Shown: positions 52,295-63,488 of the stretch, piece by piece | How positions within the stretch are numbered: position 1 is the first letter of the stretch | How the letters are laid out: each line of letters starts with the position of its first letter | Position numbers and translations under genes: made by a program | Assembly (NCBI RefSeq): GCF_027596085.1 | Contig: NC_072467.1 | Coordinates: forward strand, 15,307,976-15,371,975 | Source: Anoplopoma fimbria | Lineage: Eukaryota > Chordata > Actinopteri > Perciformes > Anoplopomatidae | DNA length: 64,000 bases | Reading direction: 5' to 3' | The notes under the pieces: model-generated | Database searches by the model: none | The model's input: the letters and a program-made list of their open reading frames with translations, nothing else | Told to the model about the DNA's origin: nothing

Positions 52295-54292
52295 ATGGAT
52301 ACGTCACCAACACCACAGACCGAAGACAGGATGAAGGTCAGGTACATTATTCACACGCTGATCGAAACCTTTTTTAGAAGGATGACGGCGAAACAGTGGA
52401 AAACGTTGAAAACAGGCACCGCAGATGACACCACCAAAATTCTCCTGGCAGAACTGCTTTTGGAGATAATAACAACAGTGTCAAAATCCATCCAGACAGC
52501 CGTTACAAACAAAGGTGAAGAGGTGTGTGAAGAAGATTTGAAGGCCAGTGTGGGGGAGACGGTCACAAAGGCTTTTTCGGATGTCCTGAACGTCCAAGAC
52601 CAAGAGCAGTGTGCCAGCTCAGAAAGCTTGGCAAAGTTGATAAGCGCAGAGGTTTCAATCAGTGTCAAATCTGCCCTCTCCACTGTTGAAGATCCTGTAA
52701 TTATTCAGCACTTCACTAACCCCCGCAGGCTCAACACAATGGTTTGTAATACCATCAAAATGTTAGAAGCATTCACAGCCAAGATGAAACCCAAGTTCTT
52801 ACCGCGCACACGTAGGCAACGAACAAAACCGACCAGCTCCCAGGAACAACAGGACGATAGTGTGGCGTCAGGTGATGACCGGTCTGCTTCACCGTTGGAA
52901 TCCATGGAACCAGACCTCTCAGAGCCTGATGACCGCTCTCAGTCCTCAGATACAATTGTAGGACAAGAAAACCTGGAATTTGTCACATCAACCCCTGTGC
53001 TTGATTTCAAAACAATTCAGTCAGTCAAAGACATAATTGAGAAGGAGCTGAAAGAAATCATGGATCCTCTCCTGGATGACATACCGGACCCCGAGTATGA
53101 GCGGCTGGAATCTGAGAGCTCTCGGGAGGCTGAAGACGTGGCAGAAAACATCGCTGAGGCCATTGCTGAGATAGAGATCAGTTTAGAGGAGAGAGATTCT
53201 GCTGCTCCAAGTCCAAAGCCTGAACAGTCTATGAAAGGAATTGGAAGCCAAATCAAGACCTTTCTTGCAAAGCGATTTGCCAAGACATGGCTACTACTTC
53301 TGGTGGAACAACTGAAGGCCAAATTCCACCATAACTCCAAAGACAAAAGCGGCTACTCACCGCTGTCAGGCTTAACTTCCATCGTCGATCAACTCGTGAA
53401 AGAGGACGACGAGAGACCACAGGCCAGAAATGAGGTTTCTGCGTTTCCGATGTTCAAGAAAATGTCAGAAGGTAAAGCCCTGATCTTCACACAGGAGCTG
53501 AGTGATCTCCTCTACAAACACATCGCACAGTGGATGGCGGCCGTTGACGTCCCAAAACAAACAAGGAACAGAAATTCTCGTAGGACAGTGAACATCCCTG
53601 AGTCACATGCGGACGTGTATGCCACGATACGGAGCAAAGTGCTGGTTTTCTTGAGACTGCAGTGGTGGTGGCAGAACACTCAGGTCGACGGCCACACTCA
53701 AAGACTGAGAAACGCTATAGCGGAAGCTGAGTCACTGGAACTACCAAAGTCACCAGTCAGCGTCATCGAGAAGAGCGTACCCTCACCAACTAGCGCCGAA
53801 CCACAGTCACCGTTCGTCGACATCCAGACCAGCGTACCCTCGCCAGCTCTTGTGGAACCTTCCCAAGAAGCAACAGCACAGGCAGAAAAGAAGAGAATGG
53901 CCATTGAGATTATCGCGGAGATGCTGGTTTCAAGGGTATTCAGGAAAGCAAAAGTGACCTGGACCACAGCAAACCCCGAGGCCATCATGAGGATCATGTT
54001 TGAAAGGATATGGGCCGCAGTCAAGGATGTTGATTTCAACGTCACCTCGAAAATCTTGAAAAAACTCGTCAAGGCCATTTTCCAGGAACTGTGCAGGAAG
54101 TGGGGCTCTGCAGAAATGGTGCTGCTCTCCATGAAAATGTGGGAACCAGCGCTTGAAAACTGCATTGTCTCTGCTGTAAAAGAACACCTGACGCCACGGC
54201 CAAAAAAGAAGAGCCCCATCTGCAGGTTCTTATTGGGTGTGTGCGAAGTCCTCACCATCATCTGCTTGAGTTGCAGCTACGCCGTTGTATAG
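52295..54292 (+). CDS. Unknown array gene, copy 3, intact 665-residue protein
   Basis: Single-exon frame of 1998 bp with a strong start context (GCACCATGG) and AATAAA 340 bp after the stop. I do not recognise the protein. Helical, tryptophan-bearing segments look related to each other: residues 16-66 (RYIIHTLIETFFRRMTAKQW...), 314-345 (IKTFLAKRFAKTWLLLL), 395-416 (LYKHIAQWMAAV) and 537-580 (IIAEMLVSRVFRKAKVTW...). Residues 175-300 form a Ser/acidic linker that is probably disordered. Residues 490-530 hold two SVPSP-type repeats (EKSVPSPTSAEP and QTSVPSPALVEP). The C-terminus is a basic stretch (PRPKKKSPICR) followed by a Cys-rich hydrophobic end (FLLGVCEVLTIICLSCSYAV) that could be a tail anchor or acylation site. 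There is no signal peptide. The style suggests a fish-specific expanded family; function unknown. Confidence 0.85.
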   Translation: MDTSPTPQTEDRMKVRYIIHTLIETFFRRMTAKQWKTLKTGTADDTTKILLAELLLEIITTVSKSIQTAVTNKGEEVCEEDLKASVGETVTKAFSDVLNVQDQEQCASSESLAKLISAEVSISVKSALSTVEDPVIIQHFTNPRRLNTMVCNTIKMLEAFTAKMKPKFLPRTRRQRTKPTSSQEQQDDSVASGDDRSASPLESMEPDLSEPDDRSQSSDTIVGQENLEFVTSTPVLDFKTIQSVKDIIEKELKEIMDPLLDDIPDPEYERLESESSREAEDVAENIAEAIAEIEISLEERDSAAPSPKPEQSMKGIGSQIKTFLAKRFAKTWLLLLVEQLKAKFHHNSKDKSGYSPLSGLTSIVDQLVKEDDERPQARNEVSAFPMFKKMSEGKALIFTQELSDLLYKHIAQWMAAVDVPKQTRNRNSRRTVNIPESHADVYATIRSKVLVFLRLQWWWQNTQVDGHTQRLRNAIAEAESLELPKSPVSVIEKSVPSPTSAEPQSPFVDIQTSVPSPALVEPSQEATAQAEKKRMAIEIIAEMLVSRVFRKAKVTWTTANPEAIMRIMFERIWAAVKDVDFNVTSKILKKLVKAIFQELCRKWGSAEMVLLSMKMWEPALENCIVSAVKEHLTPRPKKKSPICRFLLGVCEVLTIICLSCSYAVV

Positions 54293-56644
54293 GTGAAATG
54301 CAACAAATAGGGTTTTCTCCGGGTGCTCCGGTTTCTCCCACAATCATCAAATGAAGAAAAAAAAAATCTCTAAAGTGTTGTATTCATCTTGAAGGAAGAA
54401 AACTGCCAGTCCCTTTTTTTTCCTTTAAAATGAATTCAACCAAGAGCTCCAGTCCTGCCTTACATCCGGTACCGTCTCCTCCACTGTGCTCCGTCTTTCA
54501 TCATAGAGGGACTGAGACCATTGGAGCAGGAGGTGACCTACATGTGGGGCAGGACTTGAGCTCTAAGAAATGGGTTTACCCCGGGATCTCCGGTTTTCCC
54601 CCATTCAGTGTAACATCTAATAACTGATTCAATAAATAAATGAAATTAATTTTAAAAAATGCATATCTCACTTTTCATACGCTGTAAGAGGTGAACTATT
54701 CTGATTCAGTGAATTTTACCTTCATATACCGTACAAATGAAGTACCAAAATAAGTACAAATAAAAAAGGGTGGTCTTTTGCAACAGATTTTCCTTTTTTC
54801 ATATGAAAACCACTCGCACCAGCGTTAATGTAATAATCATGACCCAAAATAGTAAGTAGATACTTTAGTGCTAGGGATGTCAAGCTGACCTGTGCTAAAC
54901 GGTTCATTTTTATATAACCAAATTAACATCTAAATGAATCTTCTTTACTGTTATAGAGTCACTCTTAGAGCAACATCCAATCACAAAATCAATACATTTC
55001 AGAGTTTCACACAGTTGCTGCATATAAAATCTACATTTTCTCAGATCTCTCAGTGTTGGTGTGCAACATTCTGCTGGGAGAGGTGAGTCCAGATGCAGCT
55101 GTCAACACAGAGCTCTGCCTTGACAAAGATTACATGTTTGGTATTACATATAAACTTGGTGATGAAGGTGTTATACACAAGTAAACATGTGGAATTAAAT
55201 AGTCACCAGAGCCCTGAGGCTCTGCGCCGCGCTGCTACACAGAGCGCTGTTCACAAATGTATGCAAAGATTATTATTATTGAATATGTCATGCGTCAAAA
55301 TTGACCGAAATTTGACAACAATCTCCACGGGGGTCCCAAATAAAACAGCCATCAAATGTGAAGAGGATCAGATGAATTGTTCGCGAGATATGTGAAGAAC
55401 ACACGGATAGATGAACAGACAGATTCCGTGCTTTAAATGAGGTATTCTTAAAATGTATCAAATTATTAACCAAGGTAAAAGAAAATATTTTGTTTTCAAG
55501 GCCACTTCACTGTTCGATACCAGACTACTCAGAGCAAAATCACAAATTGACTCTGTCAGAATTGATTTCAACACTTTCAAAGTGTATATATGCGAGTTCA
55601 TTTAACTCTTTTTGGAGAGTTGGTACCTTTAACACTAATTTAGTGTTATTACTGACTCTTTTTGGAGTGAAAATGTAACACTTCTTAACACAAACCAGTG
55701 TAAGTTCATCTGATTAATTCTCTAATGGGATCGTTTGTTAAATATACAAGTGTTACTCGCCTCGCAACACTGTAAGGTGTGAATATTTCTCTTCTTAATA
55801 ACTAAATACTACTTGGAAAATAAAGTTTGCTTGTGTAAAGAGAGACACATTATTTTAAATCAAGTGCCCCACATAAACATATAAAAAAATAAATCAGAAC
55901 ATATGGAACAATACGGAACAATGTATGCTCTCTCAATATCATAGCATTGCCTTTCAAACTTTTGGTTCGTGACAGCTTTCATTTAATTTAATAATAATAA
56001 TAATAATAATAATTTAGTGAAAAACAACAGCCCTGCATTAACTACTCCTGTAACAAATTGGTAATTATTACAGCCTTTTCTGAAACAGTTTTAAGTTGTG
56101 GTAAATTAAACTACCTTGAAATTGTTAGGCTGCCGTCAATATTTTTAAATGACCACAGAGGTGAATTCCTTTATTTCAGGATTCCTACTAATTTAGATGT
56201 AGTTTACTGATAATGTACTTATTAAAGCATGCAACCTTTTGAGGGGACACTAACATTGTGCAATGACTTTTCTTTGCAAGGATGGACTCTGACTTTCCAA
56301 GGATGACTGTCCTTGAAATACACAGGCCGCTTTGCAACTTCCCAGATACTTCGCCCCCAAACATAATGGAAACATAAACAGAAAGGCAATGTACATATAC
56401 AGGTTATTAAAGTATGCTTTGCATTTAGAAGGACTCTGTGTTCAAATATTTAAAAACGCTGAAATTTACGGCGTCTCTACGCCACTCCTCCGCAGTCCAA
56501 TTATGGTCACTTCCGTTCTCCGTTTTTTTTTTGAAGAAAACAACAGAAATCACTTGCGTCGTAACCTGCCGGGCAGCCGAGGACAGCGTTGTTTTCCCCT
56601 CCAAGGGGGGCGTTCCCCTAAGGATGTGACGTCACGTGAAAACT

Positions 56645-56746
56645 ATGAATAGGCTTCGCTCATTCTCTTTGACCGTTTCTCTGCGTAACCCATGGGAGAA
56701 TCTGCTTCCTCATCAAGGGGGGACAGCCCCAACAATAGGTCAACAG
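56645..56746 (+). other. Candidate first coding exon, unit 3
   Basis: Same frame, donor and upstream CRE as at 41571-41672. Confidence 0.4.
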
Positions 56747-57036
56747 GTAGGCGCGGATGACATCCATACAGTTAGTGGTGTGGTGAAAAAACCTGTGGCT
56801 TCAGGTTTGGTGCAATTATACAATCTGCGGTAGGTGCTCTTTCCAATTGCTCTTCTCGTTCTCTTTATGGGGTTCTTAGCATCACCACGGTGACAAAGCC
56901 ACACGCTCATCCGAAAGATTCTACATGTGGATCTAAGCTAAACAACTTTCAGGAAACCACAAACACCACACCATTCAAACGTGTGCCGCTTCTCTCCATG
57001 CTGAGGTGCTAGGATCGGAGCTAACGTTAGCGCTAC

Positions 57037-57131
57037 CTGGCTATCTCCTGGTGGTAGTCGTACTCCTCACTCTCCTCCACCCAGTCTAAAGCTCCAGTGC
57101 TCGGGTTTGCTCTTCCACAGAAGGTCTTCAT
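57037..57131 (-). pseudogene. Orphan copy of PRMT7 coding exon 1 (unit 4)
   Basis: 95 bp, equal to the unit 2 and 3 copies. Confidence 0.85.
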
Positions 57132-57155
57132 TCATTTTTAATGAATATTGTACAC

Positions 57156-58479
57156 CCCAGTGAGCATTTTTCTGTCTAATAGACGTCAAAAAGACCAATT
57201 AAACACGTAGTCATAGTAACACATTACCAGTTTACATTGACAGGACAAATAGGACCATCTGACACAGGCAACAATTCATTTGTTTTTATTCATACAACTA
57301 CAATGAAATTGAAAAAACACACAACAGAATCTCCCGTTTCTTCTTTAAATGTGGTTGTCAAAGCCTCCAGGAGCCAGTTTCAGATGATCTGCCATATTTC
57401 AGATGTCTGTAAATTAAACAAGAATTAGAAAAACATATTCACTGTTGAACGTCTTTTCACCGGTGACCTTAGTCGTTTTTTAAACGTCTTTTCAACGGAA
57501 AGATGCTCACTGGCATATTACACATTGTAATACTTTATATTGTTTATAAGTTGTTCTGACCGTCTTATTGTTTGTACATCAAATAGTTTTACTCATTTCC
57601 TCCCCATATAAACTGTGTACAGCACCATTTAAACTGTGTACAGCCCCACTAGCTCTCTGTGATGTATTTTAGATGTAAAATGGCCTAAAACTCACTTTAT
57701 ATCACTGAACTACAGCGACAGCCCATAAACACAGTCAACATTAACTTACACACATATTAATGTTTACTGTTGGTCCATGTAGCAGTAGCTACAAGCTAAC
57801 ATGCTAACGCTACAAGCTAGCAGCCTCGCCTGCATCGTGAGCAGTTTAAAATGATATTAATGATGCTAATTTCGCTTTGAATAACTGAATCCAGTAGTTC
57901 AGTACTTACACAGTGTGTGCAGCGTGAAGCTTCGGGTTCATCAGCCCGTTCCTGTCGTTGTGTCTCGTGAGTCTCGTCTCGTGAGTCTCGGCTCGTGAGT
58001 TTCGACAGTTGCTCTCGTGCAGTTCAGTCGAAGTTCCAAACTCTAGCGTCCAAGTTCTTGCGCATGCGCGTTACAGCTGTAAGCAAACTTTCTTATTTCA
58101 GAGTAATGTATAAAAATGACCGGATTACGACATCCTAGAAGCTTATTTTAGCAACAAACAGTCGATAAAGTCCGACTTTTTATATGAAACATTAAATGCG
58201 TTGAAATCACGTCTACGTGTAGACCACATTTCAACGACCAGTTGAATACTTTACATAAATACTATAATATATAGAATATGTTAATATCGTCTCTCTTACA
58301 GCCTTACGTTACAACAGAACACATTATCAACCAAATGGTGTTTTGTGACATGTTGAAGTTGTAACCGTGTTTAAGCCGGTTGAAAAGACGTCTAAAAGAC
58401 ATCTATAGACGTTTAGACCCGATTTCAACCAGTTTTAGACCAGATTTAGACGTCTAAATCCCGTCTAGTGTTCACTGGG
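57156..58479. mobile_element. DNA transposon, short form (unit 4)
   Basis: 1324 bp, the same structure as in unit 3, with one change in the left AGACGTCT motif (AGACGTCA). Confidence 0.8.
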
Positions 58480-58529
58480 TCAGGCCTAAAAGTAAGTTGC
58501 ACTACTGTTGCAGCGGTGCACTGATGGAG

Positions 58530-58662
58530 GCCGCCATCTTTAAAAGCGACGTCACACATTAGGTCACGTGCAATGGATCTCACATTTAGCGGAAACGCCC
58601 CTGGTTCCAGCCAGAGGTTCTAGCTAGTGTTGCCGTTGCTTAGCAACAGTTGGGGGCGGGGC
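58530..58662. promoter_or_regulatory. Array promoter, unit 4
   Basis: Same motif set; X-box at 58635-58647. Confidence 0.7.
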
Positions 58663-58899
58663 TTACGTTACAGTCATGGGTTTAATATGTGACATCATCG
58701 TCTTTGATGCTTTGATTTGATTCTTTGAATATGTAGGCTTAAACATTATATAGTCTTAATGCTCCCACGGATTGAATCACAACAGGACCTCTCTCGAGTG
58801 TTCAACAACACACAAGTCATTCAGTTTAAACGAACGTGAAAACAGGGAGTTCTCACAAGCGGAAACATTTTCAGCCATAACCACACAGCAACAAGCACC

Positions 58900-60898
58900 A
58901 TGGATACGTCACCAACACCACAGACCGAAGACAGGATGAAGGTCAGGTACATTATTCACACGCTGATCGAAACCTTTTTTAGAAGGATGACGGCGAAACA
59001 GTGGAAAACGTTGAAAAACAGGCACCGCAGATGACACCACCAAAATTCTCCTGGCAGAACTGCTTTTGGAGATAATAACAACAGTGTCAAAATCCATCCA
59101 GACAGCCGTTACAAACAAAGGTGAAGAGGTGTGTGAAGAAGATTTGAAGGCCAGTGTGGGGGAGACGGTCACAAAGGCTTTTTCGGATGTCCTGAACGTC
59201 CAAGACCAAGAGCAGTGTGCCAGCTCAGAAAGCTTGGCAAAGTTGATAAGCGCAGAGGTTTCAATCAGTGTCAAATCTGCCCTCTCCACTGTTGAAGATC
59301 CTGTAATTATTCAGCACTTCACTAACCCCCGCAGGCTCAACACAATGGTTTGTAATACCATCAAAATGTTAGAAGCATTCACAGCCAAGATGAAACCCAA
59401 GTTCTTACCGCGCACACGTAGGCAACGAACAAAACCGACCAGCTCCCAGGAACAACAGGACGATAGTGTGGCGTCAGGTGATGACCGGTCTGCTTCACCG
59501 TTGGAATCCATGGAACCAGACCTCTCAGAGCCTGATGACCGCTCTCAGTCCTCAGATACAATTGTAGGACAAGAAAACCTGGAATTTGTCACATCAACCC
59601 CTGTGCTTGATTTCAAAACAATTCAGTCAGTCAAAGACATAATTGAGAAGGAGCTGAAAGAAATCATGGATCCTCTCCTGGATGACATACCGGACCCCGA
59701 GTATGAGCGGCTGGAATCTGAGAGCTCTCGGGAGGCTGAAGACGTGGCAGAAAACATCGCTGAGGCCATTGCTGAGATAGAGATCAGTTTAGAGGAGAGA
59801 GATTCTGCTGCTCCAAGTCCAAAGCCTGAACAGTCTATGAAAGGAATTGGAAGCCAAATCAAGACCTTTCTTGCAAAGCGATTTGCCAAGACATGGCTAC
59901 TACTTCTGGTGGAACAACTGAAGGCCAAATTCCACCATAACTCCAAAGACAAAAGCGGCTACTCACCGCTGTCAGGCTTAACTTCCATCGTCGATCAACT
60001 CGTGAAAGAGGACGACGAGAGACCACAGGCCAGAAATGAGGTTTCTGCGTTTCCGATGTTCAAGAAAATGTCAGAAGGTAAAGCCCTGATCTTCACACAG
60101 GAGCTGAGTGATCTCCTCTACAAACACATCGCACAGTGGATGGCGGCCGTTGACGTCCCAAAACAAACAAGGAACAGAAATTCTCGTAGGACAGTGAACA
60201 TCCCTGAGTCACATGCGGACGTGTATGCCACGATACGGAGCAAAGTGCTGGTTTTCTTGAGACTGCAGTGGTGGTGGCAGAACACTCAGGTCGACGGCCA
60301 CACTCAAAGACTGAGAAACGCTATAGCGGAAGCTGAGTCACTGGAACTACCAAAGTCACCAGTCAGCGTCATCGAGAAGAGCGTACCCTCACCAACTAGC
60401 GCCGAACCACAGTCACCGTTCGTCGACATCCAGACCAGCGTACCCTCGCCAGCTCTTGTGGAACCTTCCCAAGAAGCAACAGCACAGGCAGAAAAGAAGA
60501 GAATGGCCATTGAGATTATCGCGGAGATGCTGGTTTCAAGGGTATTCAGGAAAGCAAAAGTGACCTGGACCACAGCAAACCCCGAGGCCATCATGAGGAT
60601 CATGTTTGAAAGGATATGGGCCGCAGTCAAGGATGTTGATTTCAACGTCACCTCGAAAATCTTGAAAAAACTCGTCAAGGCCATTTTCCAGGAACTGTGC
60701 AGGAAGTGGGGCTCTGCAGAAATGGTGCTGCTCTCCATGAAAATGTGGGAACCAGCGCTTGAAAACTGCATTGTCTCTGCTGTAAAAGAACACCTGACGC
60801 CACGGCCAAAAAAGAAGAGCCCCATCTGCAGGTTCTTATTGGGTGTGTGCGAAGTCCTCACCATCATCTGCTTGAGTTGCAGCTACGCCGTTGTATAG
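58900..60898 (+). pseudogene. Unknown array gene, copy 4 (one-base insertion)
   Basis: 1999 bp. Five A at 59014-59018 replace four, shifting the frame at about codon 38. Downstream of this the frame of copy 3 is open to the stop at 60898. If the extra A is an error the gene is intact. Confidence 0.85.
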
Positions 60899-63248
60899 GT
60901 GAAATGCAACAAATAGGGTTTTCTCCGGGTGCTCCGGTTTCTCCCACAATCATCAAATGAAGAAAAAAAAAAAATCTCTAAAGTGTTGTATTCATCTTGA
61001 AGGAAGAAAACTGCCAGTCCTTTTTTCCTTTAAAATGAATTCAACCAAGAGCTCCAGTCCTGCCTTACATCCGGTACCGTCTCCTCCACTGTGCTCCGTC
61101 TTTCATCATAGAGGGACTGAGACCATTGGAGCAGGAGGTGACCTACATGTGGGGCAGGACTTGAGCTCTAAGAAATGGGTTTACCCCGGGATCTCCGGTT
61201 TTCCCCCATTCAGTGTAACATCTAATAACTGATTCAATAAATAAATGAAATTAATTTTAAAAAATGCATATCTCACTTTTCATACGCTGTAAGAGGTGAA
61301 CTATTCTGATTCAGTGAATTTTACCTTCATATACCGTACAAATGAAGTACCAAAATAAGTACAAATAAAAAAGGGTGGTCTTTTGCAACAGATTTTCCTT
61401 TTTTCATATGAAAACCACTCGCACCAGCGTTAATGTAATAATCATGACCCAAAATAGTAAGTAGATACTTTAGTGCTAGGGATGTCAAGCTGACCTGTGC
61501 TAAACGGTTCATTTTTATATAACCAAATTAACATCTAAATGAATCTTCTTTACTGTTATAGAGTCACTCTTAGAGCAACATCCAATCACAAAATCAATAC
61601 ATTTCAGAGTTTCACACAGTTGCTGCATATAAAATCTACATTTTCTCAGATCTCTCAGTGTTGGTGTGCAACATTCTGCTGGGAGAGGTGAGTCCAGATG
61701 CAGCTGTCAACACAGAGCTCTGCCTTGACAAAGATTACATGTTTGGTATTACATATAAACTTGGTGATGAAGGTGTTATACACAAGTAAACATGTGGAAT
61801 TAAATAGTCACCAGAGCCCTGAGGCTCTGCGCCGCGCTGCTACACAGAGCGCTGTTCACAAATGTATGCAAAGATTATTATTATTGAATATGTCATGCGT
61901 CAAAATTGACCGAAATTTGACAACAATCTCCACGGGGGTCCCAAATAAAACAGCCATCAAATGTGAAGAGGATCAGATGAATTGTTCGCGAGATATGTGA
62001 AGAACACACGGATAGATGAACAGACAGATTCCGTGCTTTAAATGAGGTATTCTTAAAATGTATCAAATTATTAACCAAGGTAAAAGAAAATATTTTGTTT
62101 TCAAGGCCACTTCACTGTTCGATACCAGACTACTCAGAGCAAAATCACAAATTGACTCTGTCAGAATTGATTTCAACACTTTCAAAGTGTATATATGCGA
62201 GTTCATTTAACTCTTTTTGGAGAGTTGGTACCTTTAACACTAATTTAGTGTTATTACTGACTCTTTTTGGAGTGAAAATGTAACACTTCTTAACACAAAC
62301 CAGTGTAAGTTCATCTGATTAATTCTCTAATGGGATCGTTTGTTAAATATACAAGTGTTACTCGCCTCGCAACACTGTAAGGTGTGAATATTTCTCTTCT
62401 TAATAACTAAATACTACTTGGAAAATAAAGTTTGCTTGTGTAAAGAGAGACACATTATTTTAAATCAAGTGCCCCACATAAACATATAAAAAAATAAATC
62501 AGAACATATGGAACAATACGGAACAATGTATGCTCTCTCAATATCATAGCATTGCCTTTCAAACTTTTGGTTCGTGACAGCTTTCATTTAATAATAATAA
62601 TAATAATAATAATTTAGTGAAAAACAACAGCCCTGCATTAACTACTCCTGTAACAAATTGGTAATTATTACAGCCTTTTCTGAAACAGTTTTAAGTTGTG
62701 GTAAATTAAACTACCTTGAAATTGTTAGGCTGCCGTCAATATTTTTAAATGACCACAGAGGTGAATTCCTTTATTTCAGGATTCCTACTAATTTAGATGT
62801 AGTTTACTGATAATGTACTTATTAAAGCATGCAACCTTTTGAGGGGACACTAACATTGTGCAATGACTTTTCTTTGCAAGGATGGACTCTGACTTTCCAA
62901 GGATGACTGTCCTTGAAATACACAGGCCGCTTTGCAACTTCCCAGATACTTCGCCCCCAAACATAATGGAAACATAAACAGAAAGGCAATGTACATATAC
63001 AGGTTATTAAAGTATGCTTTGCATTTAGAAGGACTCTGTGTTCAAATATTTAAAAACGCTGAAATTTACGGCGTCTCTACGCCACTCCTCCGCAGTCCAA
63101 TTATGGTCACTTCCGTTCTCCGTTTTTTTTTTTTTTGAAGAAAACAACAGAAATCACTTGCGTCGTAACCTGCCGGGCAGCCGAGGACAGCGTTGTTTTC
63201 CCCTCCAAGGGGGGCGTTCCCCTAAGGATGTGACGTCACGTGAAAACT

Positions 63249-63350
63249 ATGAATAGGCTTCGCTCATTCTCTTTGACCGTTTCTCTGCGTAACCCATGGG
63301 AGAATCTGCTTCCTCATCAAGGGGGGACAGCCCCAACAATAGGTCAACAG
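63249..63350 (+). other. Candidate first coding exon, unit 4
   Basis: Same frame, donor and CRE as at 41571-41672. Confidence 0.4.
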
Positions 63351-63488
63351 GTAGGCGCGGATGACATCCATACAGTTAGTGGTGTGGTGAAAAAACCTGT
63401 GGCTTCAGGTTTGGTGCAATTATACAATCTGCGGTAGGTGCTCTTTCCAATTGCTCTTCTCGTTCTCTTTATGGGGTTCTTAGCATCA

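Larger units (their letters stand above)
50280..56884. repeat. Tandem array unit 3 (with 1.3-kb transposon)
   Basis: 6605 bp. Carries the only copy of the unknown gene that is open throughout. Confidence 0.95.
56885..63488. repeat. Tandem array unit 4 (with 1.3-kb transposon)
   Basis: 6604 bp, nearly identical to unit 3 apart from homopolymer, AAT-repeat and scattered single-base differences. Confidence 0.95.
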
